Origin: Eretmocerus hayati
Taxonomy: Eukaryota; Arthropoda; Insecta; Hymenoptera; Aphelinidae
Assembly (NCBI GenBank): GCA_029851415.1
Contig: CM056744.1
Span: forward strand, 116,282,838-116,346,837
Length of the DNA: 64,000 nucleotides
Direction: 5' to 3'
Each line of letters begins with the position of its first letter. The stretch's first letter is position 1. A program made the position numbers and the translations under genes. Below are positions 49,001 to 60,296 of the stretch, in pieces. The notes under the pieces are model-generated. The model ran no database searches, was not told the DNA's origin, and saw only the letters and a list, made by a program, of their open reading frames with translations.

Positions 49001-50932
49001 TTTATTGGTTCAGAGAAGATTTTACCCTTGTTGCTACAATGGGTCATGGGCAGTGGAAAAAGTTTCCTCCGTCAACAGAATTGAATTTTTTCTGTAACTA
49101 GTACTTCATTGTAGGCTCTCCACTGGCGACTGCTAATTGGATGCAAAGTCAATCATTTGCAAGAAATATTATTAGAAATTGATTCAATTTTATGTATCAA
49201 TTCTCTCCTTCCCTACGATTCAACGCTGAGTTGTCTCTTGCGGGCTAATACCTTTTCGTTACGACAGAGCTTTTCTGAGGTTTTCTGGGACTCTTTTTGA
49301 TCATAAATCATAACAGATCACAAATTAATTCGGTTGCTAGATCAGATGTTTTAGTCAAGAATATGAAAACATTAGTATTTTGCAGGTATTCCGGATAATC
49401 CTGAGAGCTGTAAGACGAGGTCTGGTGAATTAGGCTTCTGCCAATTGCGTGAAGATTGTAAAAACTATCCGACCAATGCACATTATAATGGGAAAAAATC
49501 AGATGAAGATATTGATGACCAAAAAGTATGCAGTGTCACCCATAAAATTTGTTGTCCTCGTGAAGAAGGATTAAATAACACGAGTGCATCTCACAAATCA
49601 GATCCGATAGTTGATGGTGTATTTGAACCAAAGAGAATGAATGGGTCGAGCTCTAGAAGTACAAGACAGACGCAATGGAATATAGATCCGGACGATCCAA
49701 GAGCGTTGTTGCCACTCAAATGTGGATTGAACTCCCTTGGTGAGAAAGGATATCTCTTTGGAGTTACCAAGACTGACCCAGGCGACTATCCTTGGATGGC
49801 TGCTTTGGTGTATGAATTCCGTGAGTATCTCATTAATTCAATCATAACTATTCAGAATATAGTTTTCTTTTCGCTCCAGTGAGAGGTTTGTTCGAGGTGC
49901 TAGTGATATAAAAACAGTCGGGGATAAGATGTTGTTCAGAAATGGCCATTGGAATGGTATTGAGCAGAGGGTCATGATCTTGTTCGTGGGTGTAATAGAG
50001 TCTAATGAAATAAGATTCAACTTGAAGCTTTCATATAAAAATTGAAAATTTCACATTCCAAACCAGCTGGTGGGTCATCAATAGGATGTGGTGGATCGCT
50101 GATCACAGCTCAACACGTGCTAACTGCTGCTCACTGCCTCAATCCAGGACTCCCACTTGGATGGGAACTTCAATCTGTGAGATTGGGTGAATGGAACATA
50201 AGCTCGGAGATTGATTGTCATCAAGGTTCCTGCAGACCACGGCACATCGACGTACCCGTTGTGATGAAAATCAAGCATGAGTCTTTTAATAAGAATCCCA
50301 ACACCAAGTTCTCCGATGACATTGCCCTACTGAAACTTGGTCGAACTGTCGAGTTTACAGATCAAATTCAACCGATATGCCTCCCTATCAAATCAGACAC
50401 CCCTTTTGAGATGAAAGTTGTTGGCTGGGGTATTACTTCAAATAGTACACGGTCTGAAGTTTTACTGGAATCTGTTGTAGATCTTGCTTATGACCAGCAG
50501 AAATGCGAATCATTTTATCGAGCTAGTGGATTCACTATTCTTAGTCCTACGCAGATTTGTGCTGGAGGATCACCACGTGTAAATTCGTGCTTGGGTGATT
50601 CGGGTGGTCCACTCATGGAATACAACGTCGATGAGACTGCAAAAATGGGAGAGAAAACTCGTCAAGCCATCATCGGCATTGTCTCGTTTGGAATTGACCG
50701 TTGCTCTGATGAGGGAGACTATGGCATTTATACTAAAGTTTACGATTATATCCCTTGGATTTTAAAGAAGATTCGATCCAGTAATGATGTAAGTGCAGGA
50801 TCTGATAACTCACGTTCTATCACTGATAAGGATCGTGGAAAATCAAAAGTTCCTGCTACCACTGGAAGTTCGAAAAAGATTATACCAACTTGGGCACTCA
50901 GCTATCGTGGAGATAGACTGACAGTCAGATAG
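45970..50932 (+). CDS. Protease D: CLIP-domain serine protease with altered specificity pocket
   Basis: Exons 45970-46024, 49386-49820 and 50067-50932 join in phase 1 to 451 aa. Signal peptide residues 1-18; CLIP domain C27-C75 with all six cysteines; linker; then KGY|LFGV in place of the usual R|IVGG, so neither the basic cleavage residue nor the Gly-Gly is present. Triad His186, Asp248, Ser342 is intact, but the S1-pocket residue six before the Ser is Asn336, not Asp as in A-C, so trypsin-like cleavage after Arg/Lys is not expected. A C-terminal extension of about 50 residues (402-451) is rich in Ser, Lys and Arg. Protease E is its recent duplicate. Confidence 0.9.
46706..46867. repeat. Inverted repeat, arms of 33 bp
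   Basis: TTTTTTGAGGTGCTAAATCG mirrors CGATTCAGCACCTCAAAAAA, about 95 bases apart. Confidence 0.7.
47629..48757. mobile_element. Foldback element with GGGTACCTATTGAAGTA ends
   Basis: A core palindrome spans about 48044-48750: GTTTCGGGCTA-type ends lead to TTTTGCTGCGGCCGTCGCAT mirrored by ATACGGCGGCCGCAGCAAAA, and TGCACTTATTGGGACAGGC by GTCCCAATAAGTGCA, with pairing down to a centre near 48390. An extra copy of the left end lies at 47629-47650 and matches the right end at 48735-48757. No coding capacity. Confidence 0.7.
47985..48034. repeat. Short near-perfect hairpin
   Basis: TATTACACGAGGGCT and AGCCCTCGTGTAACATA flank a loop of about 5 bases; about 18 base pairs per arm. Confidence 0.7.
49386..49820 (+). 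CDS. Protease D exon 2 (CLIP domain, linker, activation site)
   Basis: Acceptor TTTTGCAG. CLIP cysteines at residues 27, 37, 43, 67, 74, 75. The linker SDPIV...KRMNGSSSR is nearly identical to that of E. Ends with YPWMAALVYEF at a GTGAGT donor. Confidence 0.92.
50067..50932 (+). CDS. Protease D exon 3 (catalytic domain and tail)
   Basis: Starts after AAACCAG; carries CGGSL, LTAAHC, DDIALLKL and GDSGGPL preceded by VNSCL. Stop TAG at 50930; AATAAA at 51043. Confidence 0.93.
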
Positions 50933-51515
50933 ATCTTTATTGAGTTGATGGACTCGTGATCCAGTCTAGCCAAGGCTAAATACATTGTGAGCCACCCATC
51001 CATACCACTCGGCAAAACGAGTATGGTAGAAATCATATAAAAAATAAAGATATCCTTGTGCAATGAATAAGTATAAACCTAATTTGTGTCCTATATATCA
51101 AAACGGGTATACGAATTGAAGGCAGTAAGAACAATAAATGAATATTCTTAGAGGAAAAGAATTCGAATCGATTCATGTACAGGTCAATTCAGACAAGAAC
51201 TGATTCGTGAACAGGAGCTCGAGATAGTATACTCCTTGACAGTCTCACTATTTAATTTAGCGTAAGGAACTGAGGACAGAAAAGTATTGATTAGATGGAA
51301 AATTGGCCTGGCTGAGAGGGAATAGGAAGAAACACAAAGTACAAAGAATATAATCATCTTTGAAAAATTCTCTTATGTTATGCAAAAGGAGTACACTTTG
51401 AAGGACGATCGCTTGAAGAGGAATCTAATCTAATCCGGTTATCTATTCTAGAGGTACAAAGATTCAACGCGAAATGAGTTATCAGAGGCAGTGGTTCTAA
51501 ATTTCTGAATGACTA
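50933..51515. other. Protease D 3' region
   Basis: Contains AATAAA at 51043-51048, 111 bases after the stop. The rest is AT-rich without features. Confidence 0.45.
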
Positions 51516-52132
51516 ACGTGACATTCTAACTTTGTAAGTTACAAAGTTGGGAATTGCCGCAATAAAAAATTTTGTTCGATTTACCATTTTCTCACTTTGT
51601 AATCCATTTGTCTTCGAAAATTTGCCGCGTCATCCCTGCGCGCTCGTGAGCTACCCCCATAAACGTGTCGTAAAATCTTTCCGCCCATTTTTTGACTTAT
51701 TAAAATAATTACAAATTGATGATTTTTATTGCACAACTCGATTCTTGGCACGAGGAAAATAATTTAGAAACTCGAATGGGAAAATTCGGATGACTTTGAG
51801 TGTCACTTTATCAATCAAAATGATAACGCCGCATACTACTTGTGATGCTCAAAGTCGTCCGATTTTTCCCATTCAAGTTTCTAAATGATCTTCTTCGTGC
51901 CAAGAATCGAGTTGTGCAATAAAAGTCATCGATCTGTAATCATTTTAGTAAGTCAAAAAATGGTCGGAAAGATTTTAGGACACGTTTATGGGGGTAGCTC
52001 ACGAGCGCGCAGGGATGACGCGGCAAATTTTCGAAGACAAATGGATTACAAAGTGAGAAAATCGAATATCGAACAAAATTTTTTATTGCGGCAATTCCCA
52101 ACTTTGTAACTTACAGAGTTAGAATGTCACGT
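51516..52132. mobile_element. Foldback element, arms of about 285 bp
   Basis: ACGTGACATTCTAACTTTG and its complement CAAAGTTAGAATGTCACGT-like end bound a near-perfect palindrome of 617 bases; inner pairs include TGAGCTACCCCCATAAACG against CGTTTATGGGGGTAGCTCA and GAATCGAGTTGTGCAATAAA. The loop is about 50 bases near 51820. No coding capacity. Confidence 0.8.
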
Positions 52133-54185
52133 GAAAGGGGCCTAAAGAATAAGGAAAGAATGCTTGCTGGGAGTGTCACATGTGAAAAGTCACGTCACAA
52201 TTCTGTAGGGCAGAATAAAGAATTCGCAGAACCATTGAAATTTTTTACGGAAAGCGACGAAACCCATTGCCTTGAAACGGGGCTCCGATGACAAATTTAG
52301 GAAGAGACTTTGACAGTATTCAAGACACGGGAATAACAGTAGTTATACCAAGAGTAACTTCGTTTGTTGAGGCAAGATACTTTTGCATTTACGAAGTTTG
52401 CTCAGTTTTGGAACACTGCCTCTATCGCGGGGCCATGGAAAGGCACTCGTCGAGAGTGACTCCGAAAATGTTGTTTTTCTTACAATCTTGCTTTTGTATT
52501 TCTCTTATTGATCGTCATGCCGTTGTCAAGAGCTCATTAACTAATCAGGAAATGTTTCAGACCCGGGTCGCGGATTTGGCTGTGAATTTGGAAATAACCT
52601 CCTTCCAGAACCAAAAAGAGATATTTTGACTCAGAAACCCTAATACGCAATCGTTTCAAAACATAGGACTTATGCATTCCAGTGCATCTAAAGATATCAT
52701 TCCTCAATATGGGCCTATATGGGCAATGCTAAAATTTCCTGCTGCAGTTGCGGGGTGTTCACTAGTAAATTTTCATTAGAGACATTTCTCTAAGAATTAT
52801 TTTGGCCACAACATATCACAATGGCTCACTGCGGGCTCCAATTTGAGATCTCAGGGTCTAGTTGACTGGACTAAAGAATGTTTACAAGTGACTACGTGGG
52901 TCAGGGCGTGTTCTGACCATGTTCTGACGCGAGAGTCGCCTTTCACAGATCTACTATATAAGCACACAGCAGACGACACGCGACCAGTGCCCGATTCTGC
53001 GGAAAACATGCTCGCAACCCATAAGCCCACTTGGTGTTTAGAAAAAATCTGATGTGATTCTTGGAAGCCCTTGTTTACGTGAGTAGAGCCTCGCCGAAAT
53101 CTCACTGTTAATTGCTGAGAACTAACCATATATCTTTGCCGCCCCATAAGAGCCCGTTTTAACTAAAGTACTCAGAATTCAGCTGACGTGTACCCGAGAG
53201 TCTCAAAAATTGACCCAAGCATTTCTAATATGATTATTTTCGTGGGTGCCAAATTTCATGATTTCCTCATTGTTGATCCGCTTACTGCTTGTGAACGTGT
53301 CCTTTCAAGATATATACTTTTGCGTATCTTCTTTCATTGATAGGACGAGACTGTTCTCAGACTTACAGCCGAATTTCATAAACCGAATGTGAAACACTCT
53401 CCTATTGAGATTGGATGGATTATCGTTCACTACCCTGATGATTTCGTGCACTCCCCAGAAAAGACCGTAGAATTAGATGTTAAAATAATCGATATCACCT
53501 GATCACTGTCCTCAATCTACGTGAGAGTCCTGAGTCCGATTTGACAAGAATTCTGACGTCATTTTGTGCATGTGGAAGAGTGTTGATAGCTTTGAATAAT
53601 ACTAATGCTGTTCACTTTTGTTTGAGTGATGTGATCATTCATTGGACACCGTGCGATGGATCCTAATGAGGAGTGTGATTGGTGGAAAAAAATAAGTAAT
53701 AAGATGAGGCTCTAATCGGCCACCGTATTAGATTGTCTGGGGATTTTGCTCGAATCTCGTTCGTACAAGGTATTGATTTCTACTCAACCAAATAATTTGA
53801 GATTTCGTATGTTCGTATTAAATTCACGTCCCAACAGTAGGACGAAGACTAATGAGTCGATTCATGCACAAAGTAGTCCATGAGAGGTGTACTCGAAACG
53901 TCTTCCACTCGCGCTTGTACGATTGATGCCTATACATTAGGGTGTCCGTTATTTCCCAAGTTTCTCCAATCCTCCGTACCACCCACCACAACCTAATCAT
54001 ATAATTCGAAGATTTCCAGAGTGAAAGTTATATTGTTATTCTCAGATCTTGAGATTTTATGGTTTTGTTTGAAATTCAGGGAGACAAATTTTCTCGTCAT
54101 AATTTAGGTAATCATAAAGAAAGATGATGATAATTTAGATCAAATACATGTGCTGATTTACCCAATGACGACAATTTGTGAATTA
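52133..54185. other. Gene-free stretch between D and E
   Basis: AT-rich with a short CpG-bearing segment at 52840-53150 that includes a TATA-like motif (separate entry). No exon supported. Confidence 0.35.
52955..52989 (+). promoter_or_regulatory. Possible orphan core promoter
   Basis: TATATAAG at 52955 is followed 29 bases later by CCAGTG, close to the arthropod TCAGT initiator. A GTGAGT donor lies at about 53080. No coding exon can be linked to it. Confidence 0.2.
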
Positions 54186-54423
54186 AAAATGGCCGACTCT
54201 ACGACCTCGCGCTGCACGCGCTGCGCGTGCTACGCTCGATGCGCTGGATTTGATGATTGAAAATTCACCCATGAATTTCGTGTTATGAATATGGGATACA
54301 TGATTTGGTGGATAGAGGGTGATGTCCGGGTGATATCACAGGATCAGAAAAACAAGTTTCTTCATGTTTTCTCGTGAACAAGTCGAGTAAGTAGAAACAA
54401 ACAACTGGGGCGAGGCTGAGAGC

Positions 54424-54490
54424 TTCTTCGGTCTAAAATCCAGGTTAAGCAACGTTTTTACGATTCAGTGTCTGGATCGGTGACCATCTA
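54424..54490 (+). repeat. 5S-derived segment 1
   Basis: CAGGTTAAGCAACGTT, then CGATTCAGTG, then TGGATCGGTGACCATC follow the order of the 5S internal promoter, with substitutions between boxes. Confidence 0.55.
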
Positions 54491-54680
54491 TAGATATCCA
54501 GGTCTGCCACACTTGAATCACGTTAGAGAAATTCCCCCCCCCCCCCCGCCCACTATTAATTTATTATGAGTATAATACGGGAGCCATGAGGTCAGTACAT
54601 AGTGGTGTCCAGGGGACGTTTTTGGCTCAAAAAAACGAGATATTTCAAGAAAAAACGTTAGCGGTGGCCGTGCGAGCCTT

Positions 54681-54745
54681 TTTGGTCAAAAATCCAGCTT
54701 AAGCAACGTTTTTGCGATTCAATATCCGGATTAGTGACCACCCAT
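54681..54745 (+). repeat. 5S-derived segment 2
   Basis: CAGCTTAAGCAACGTTTTTG, then CGATTCAATATCCGGATTAG, then TGACCACCC: same layout as segment 1, in the same orientation. Confidence 0.55.
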
Positions 54746-54794
54746 GTTAATCCCAAACAAACTATGGGCTTTGCAAACTGAGACAGGCGGTCAT

Positions 54795-54865
54795 CGGTGG
54801 TCACCGATCCGGATACTAAATCGCAAAAATGTTGCTATACCTGGATTTACTGAAAAGACTCTCAG
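54795..54865 (-). repeat. 5S-derived segment 3
   Basis: On the minus strand CAGGTATAGCAACATTTTTG, then CGATTTAGTATCCGGATCGG, then TGACCACCG: the inverted partner of segment 1 within the palindrome. Confidence 0.55.
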
Positions 54866-55065
54866 TACTGCCACCATCGTTTATTCCTATTTGTTTACGA
54901 GAAAACACGAGGAAGTTTATTTTTCTGACCCCGTAATGTCACCGGGAGTCCGTCACCTATCCATCAAATCATGTATCTCATATTTGTATTCATGTATTCA
55001 CGGGTGAATTTTTAATCGACAAATCCAGCGCAGCGCGTGCAGCGCGAAGTTGTCGAGTCGGGCAT

Positions 55066-56953
55066 TGATTTTTCGGCAACAGGTGAAATAAGAGCTGTAG
55101 ATTCAACATATTGCTCGACTTATCACACAATGTCTTCATAGTTTCAAATTCTGACTATATCCCTCTCTCCAAATGAACTTGGTTTTTTCATGACAAAGGA
55201 GATACATGCTTATTACGCAACAAGTGGAAAAACCAATCTGTGAAAGTTCTGCACGTGTCATTAGGAAGATCATTCTTCGTATCAGAAAAGTTATCACAAT
55301 GGATTACATGGATCCATGATTGAAGTATAGCGGAATCCTATAGCTGATGATACAAAATGGAAAAAAAATTACGAATGACACACTACGTCATTCCCACGAG
55401 CAACCAAAATAGTTTGATCAAGCCCATATACTGAACGGAAGTAATCAATCACGCTAAAATTTCTTGCAAACTTCGAGAACGGATAGTGGAATCAATATAT
55501 TCTATCCATATTCATCATGATTTTGTGAGATCGTAACGGAATCAGAAACTTTTTTCGTGAACAAGGTTCAAAAGCGCTCCGCCGAGATTTAACATTTTTC
55601 AAATCATTCAATAAAAGCATTCTTTCAAGCATCAACGTCACCAATATTGTATACGGTAGACGCATGAGTATAAATTTGCATTGCCTACTTTTTTCAAATC
55701 TCCGAATCCCTCAAATATAGTTCGTTTAGAAGTAGGTGGCTTGAAAATCCAAAGCGTCAATGAACTCGCTAAGTGGATCTTCTCGGTACCCCAGAAAATT
55801 GATCCCAATCCGATGCGATACGGTTGAAATGGGGCAACTTCAACAGAGTGGTACTATCAGCATTATCACGTTATCAAGCTAACTTCAAGGGATCAGGGTG
55901 TTATTTGAGAGAATAACACCGTGGGGTCTATTGATTCATCAGGATGATAATTTATTTATTGCACGATGAAGACAATTCGATATGTATTTTCAGCAAGAGA
56001 TTAACTGGGACTATGGGAAAATTTCGTTGACACAAAGTCATCACAATGGATAGTCAAATTGAACTTTGTATAAAAAATATTCGTGGAAGACTATCTTGAG
56101 TTTGTATGAGTGTATTATATCACTGCACAGAAACTCGGAAGAGGACCCCAAAATCATCAAGACTTGGTCGAAAACTACGATTGATATCAGAGAATCTTGA
56201 TCCAATCAATGTATTTTCTTCAATTCTTACACTACTGAGTATTCGATCCATTGTTTCTTATTTGGGAGATTTAATTCTCTACAATAATAGATTTGATAAC
56301 TTTCAAGAACAAAACTTATTTGATAATTGTAGATTTTTACTCTCAATAGGCTAAAGTATATTTGATGAGCAGAATAGATTCTCAGTTATAGCACAGTCGA
56401 ATCTTAGGAGATTTTTGTTCAAGATTTAGCTTACGAGAAAAAATTGTATCAGATGATGAGCCTCGGTTGGTTTCTGGAGAATTTGAACATTCTTGTTTCA
56501 CAAATGAAATGAAAAATATCACTTCAGCACCATATCACCGATCTAGAAATGGAGCAGCAAAAAATGGAGGGAAATCATTCAAATCAGGTTTGAGTAAAGC
56601 ACTCAATGATTCACAAAATAGTAACGTTGACGTAGATACTATAGTTTACAATCACTTTTTTTGTTACCGCATAACCTCTCTCTGTACAACGGGTGAATCT
56701 TCAGCCGAACTCATGTTTAACAAAGAGTTGAGAGTAAAGTTGAATTCGTGAACAGACAACAAAGTCGGCGGGAATGGCGTAAGACAATTTGACAACTAAT
56801 TTAGTTATCACCCGAGTGAAAAATAGAACTTTTTGAGTTAGGAAAGATGGTATAGGTGAGAGACTAGATAGGATTACAAACCGGCTGACATAGGCTAAAG
56901 CTGGAGTGGTAGAGTGTCTAGGAGAAAAAATTACATTTCTAAAGTACTGACTG
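55066..56953. other. Gene-free stretch
   Basis: AT-rich. A 94-codon plus-strand frame at about 56467-56751 has no recognisable similarity and no good splice context. Confidence 0.35.
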
Positions 56954-57269
56954 GGAGAGGTCCAACCTTGCGGGTCCTGGATCCGTCACAAACTTTGGGA
57001 ATCATCTGAGAAATGAAGGTATCTTAGAGGAATCAGTCCCATGGGTCTCCTATGTTGAGATATAGCTGTGGGTACTCTAGCATTGGCCATTTAGGCCTAT
57101 GTTGAAAAGTCTTACATATAGGTATACTAACAATGCTAATCTCCATAGCTGTATCTCAGGATGGGAGACCCATGGGTTCTAATCCTTTGAGATACCTCCA
57201 TTTTTTACCAAATTAAGATGATTTCCAAAATTTGGGACGACTTCAGGACCCGCAAGGTTGGACCTCTCC
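56954..57269. mobile_element. CCCATGGG-core MITE, compact copy of 316 bp
   Basis: GGAGAGGTCCAACCTTGCGG mirrors CCGCAAGGTTGGACCTCTCC, and AGTCCCATGGGTCTCCTA mirrors GGGAGACCCATGGGTTCT. The centre is ATAGGTATACTAACAATGC. This is the simplest member of the family and defines its ends. Confidence 0.8.
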
Positions 57270-57600
57270 TTATGAGTGAAAATGTTTACTGAAAAAGGCA
57301 TTCAGATCTAATACAAAGGGCCCAAGACTTCTATGACGAAGAATGTAGTTTATTCAAGGATGAGCATACGAAGAATGATCTATATGTAGCAAAAGAGACC
57401 CATTTTGAGTATCGAAGGATACTTATGCATTAGGGAAAGAATACTCCTTTTAGGGAAGTGTAGAGACATAAGGCAAAACCTTGAAAGTGAAAAATTGTGT
57501 AAAGATCAGCAAACAGAGATTACAACAAATTTTTGCTCCTAATTCTGGAATATTGGACAGTTCCATTGATCACGAAAAACAGCAGAACTTTAGAACTGAC

Positions 57601-57876
57601 AAGGGTGTGTCCACAAATAAAGCGTACCCACTGCTCACGGCTCACGCGTGCCATGTGCTGCTCATCGGATTTTAGCCTGCGAGTGATGGATCATTACCGG
57701 TGGGATCCAACACAGAACTTGAGGTTAGCGACCGAGGATGGGTGACAATCTCCCAGGAAATCCATGTCACTCGCCGGCCAAAATCCGATGAGCAGTGCAT
57801 GGCGCACATGAGCCGTGGGTATGGCGCTGTGAGCCATGAGGAGTGCGTACGCTTCATTTGTGGACTCATCCTATAG
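57601..57876. mobile_element. AGGGTGTGTCCACAAA MITE, copy 1
   Basis: AAGGGTGTGTCCACAAAT at the left mirrors ATTTGTGGACTCATCCTA at the right; inner arms (CTGCTCATCGGATTTTAGCC against AAAATCCGATGAGCAG) also pair. Non-coding. Confidence 0.65.
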
Positions 57877-58400
57877 GGTCAGTGGCGCATGCATAGTGCC
57901 ACTAGGTATGTATGCATCAGCGTGTCAGAATCTTCTCATGCAATGCTCAACGCAAGAACTCATTAATAAAGGCATATTAAAGTGTTCGATAGTATTACAC
58001 ACTTGCTCTCTGGAGGAACCGAAAGTGACACATTGTGGCCCGGGTGAGTTGCCGCATGAGCCGACGAGCGAGGGTGCGGTATACCCGTGGTGGCAATGGA
58101 TTACTTCCGACCTAAGGTGCGTATCCTTCTTTCCAGTCCACTTTTACCGGTATTCCATGGGCTCCGACACGATTTCGGGGCAAAATCTCGCGAAGCTGTA
58201 CAGGTTAGGGGACGTGGGAGTATCATGGGAGCATGCATTGCAGCAGACCAAGGGCGCAGTCCGAGATCTGATGCTTATGCTCGGTCGTTTTCTGCCCAGG
58301 GTGGCAATGCGGGGTTTTCTGCCCATGCATAAGGGCGGAAATCACAGGTTTTTGGTGCAAATGTACCGAAAATGATTTGATACTGCTCAGTTCACTACAT
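57877..58400. other. GC-elevated stretch of unknown origin
   Basis: Positions about 58020-58340 are richer in G and C than the surroundings and open in two plus-strand frames for 80-180 codons. I recognise no protein family in either. It lies between two MITE copies. Confidence 0.3.
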
Positions 58401-58402
58401 TA

Positions 58403-58706
58403 GGGTGCGTTCACAAATATGCTTCTGCATGTATATACAGTGCACACTACGCATATACGCTGCACACGTACACATGTGCGGCTCATCAAATTTTAGCCAA
58501 AACCAGGATGAACTCGTCGAGTTCTGCTTTGGATCAGCCTGTAATGGAGGAAAGACTTAAACCGATTCAAATCAGAAGTTCTCTGATATCAGCGCTTCAA
58601 TCTTTGCTCGTTTGGTGAGCTACACATGTGCACGTGTACAGTGCATATACGCAGTGTGCACTGCATATCCATCCATAATATGCATCGTTTGTGGACACAC
58701 CCTAAC
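58403..58706. mobile_element. AGGGTGTGTCCACAAA MITE, copy 2
   Basis: TTAGGGTGCGTTCACAAA mirrors TTTGTGGACACACCCTAA; subterminal ATGC/GCAT palindromes (TGCACATGTG-like words) follow at both ends. TA lies at both junctions. Confidence 0.75.
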
Positions 58707-58848
58707 AGGGTTTCCCTTACTCCATCGACATGATTCCTGAGCCAATGCGAAGAGTCACTGGGCCAGATTAAGTGGCTGGATCCCCAACATGACACAATGA
58801 AATACGAAACGGACACGGAGTTACATACCGGTGCACATTGCCCCTTAG
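58707..58848. repeat. Segment duplicated from upstream of protease D
   Basis: CAATGCGAAGAGTCACTGGG and the following AGTGGCTGGATCC...AACATGACACAATGAAATA match 45050-45125 (for example CAAATGCGAAGACAAATTTG, AGTGGCTAGATTC). It places the left limit of the D/E duplication at or beyond this point. Confidence 0.55.
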
Positions 58849-58849
58849 G

Positions 58850-59113
58850 GTGCGTCTACAAACATGCATATGCATGATGTGCATTGCACACTCCGCATAT
58901 GCACTGCACATATGCACATATGCAGCTCATCAAATTTTAGCCAAAACGAGACTGGACCTGTCGAGTTCTGTTTTAGATCAGCCAGTAACGGAGCGAAGAC
59001 ACAAACCGATTCAAATCAGAAATTCACTGATGTGAGCCCTTTGAAGTTTTAAGAGCTAAACATGTGCCCCCGTGCACTGCATATGCGTGCATATCATTGG
59101 TAGACAAACCCTC
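58850..59113. mobile_element. AGGGTGTGTCCACAAA MITE, copy 3
   Basis: TTAGGGTGCGTCTACAAAC at the left and TAGACAAACCCTCA at the right. Internal sequence (CTCATCAAATTTTAGCCAAA) is nearly the same as in copy 2, so the two belong to one family. Confidence 0.7.
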
Positions 59114-60296
59114 AGATGCGAAGGAAAAGATAAGAAAATCTTAACGGTGCTGATTGGTATTGAAACCTGATCTTGATTAGATTGATCAACAAATCCCAAT
59201 CCAATGTATGCATGATGGTTTAGCACCATTCCGTTGTGCCCTGTCGAGTAGAATCCGGTGATCACGAGTCCAGTTCTAACGAAATTCCGGTTCAAAAGAG
59301 CGAAAATTTTGGCATAATTCCGGCACTGGCTGTACCGAGCAAATTGATGTAAACGCCATATGATTCTCACTCCGGGAGCTTATACAGGATTCGTAGTAAA
59401 CATGAAATCCAGATCGGGTACGATCTTAGTCAACAAAATGAATATTTTGGTCGAATACAGCAAATCGTTTAAGTAAAGTAAGAGAATCGTGAAGTAAGAA
59501 AAGCGTACTGAAGTAAGAGAGGCGTTTAAATTACAATGTAAAGTCGCAATCATGCAAGCGTTGGAGCAAGGACCAATAATTCGGAACTTTGCAAAATTCA
59601 CGGCGTGAGCAGCTCAACAATTCCGACTATTCTGAGAAGAAGATCTTTGCGAAATATCAAGGGGGTGCAAGTGACGTGGAATGAATCTCAAATTTTGATA
59701 AGCCCGAAATAGATCAGGCCTAACTTGATTAGTTTGAGGCGCAGAGGGATCAAAATATCCCCACCAATGGTAAAATATTGAGATGTCAAGTTGGACAATT
59801 TCCTGCTCAGTTCAACACTCATTTATTTCGTTCCACAAATTCATGGATCAATCGATTATCATTACGGTAGAAATTTAAATTTTTTATGAAAGAGACTTTA
59901 CGAACTCAAGATTCGTTCCCATCCATCAGCGCTAGCTAAGATATAATCATAAGATTCGGGCCAATAAATGCGGAACCCGGTTGTAACACATTACGATTAT
60001 AACAAACTTTTTTTGGCCTCTTGAGACTCGTTATAACTAGTTTCTACTGTAATAATATCAGATACTAGGAAACACTTTCGTTCGCGTGGATATTCGATGA
60101 ACGTTCTGTTATCAGAGCATAAGTCTGAAATTTGTGTTAAGCTCTCGAAGTTCCCGTTATACCAGCGGAAATCAGTGATTTATGATAGCGTGCCATTCTA
60201 CATCTGAGTGATAAATTTACTGAGTCGATTCAAAATTAAACAAAGTGTATGTGACTTGATATGAAAGTGACGAGTATCAGGGTTCATCGAATTGGC
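59114..60296. other. Spacer upstream of protease E
   Basis: No exon supported. From about 60060 it matches the protease D promoter region. Confidence 0.4.

Larger units (their letters stand above)
46025..49385 (+). other. Protease D intron 1
   Basis: 3,361 bases, expanded by foldbacks at 46706-46867 and 47629-48757 (annotated separately). The last about 150 bases resemble the end of intron 1 of protease E. Confidence 0.8.
54186..55065. mobile_element. Inverted-repeat element carrying 5S-like sequences
   Basis: The left arm (about 54186-54500) mirrors the right arm (about 54790-55065): GCGCTGCACGCGCTGCG against CGCAGCGCGTGCAGCGCG at the ends, then GGATACATGATTTGGTGGAT against a matching ATCCATCAAATCATGTATCT. 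Both arms contain a 5S-derived segment, and a third lies between them. A poly-C run (54534-54547) sits in the middle. No coding capacity. Confidence 0.65.

Noticed and set aside
56467..56751. 94-codon frame with SGE...C...KN spacing faintly like the D CLIP domain, a possible CLIP relic
   Set aside because: Only a few scattered residues match, most cysteines are absent and splice sites are unconvincing.
57836..58375. 179-codon frame in the GC-elevated block
   Set aside because: It begins inside a MITE end, overlaps an alternative open frame and has no recognisable family; left as unexplained sequence.
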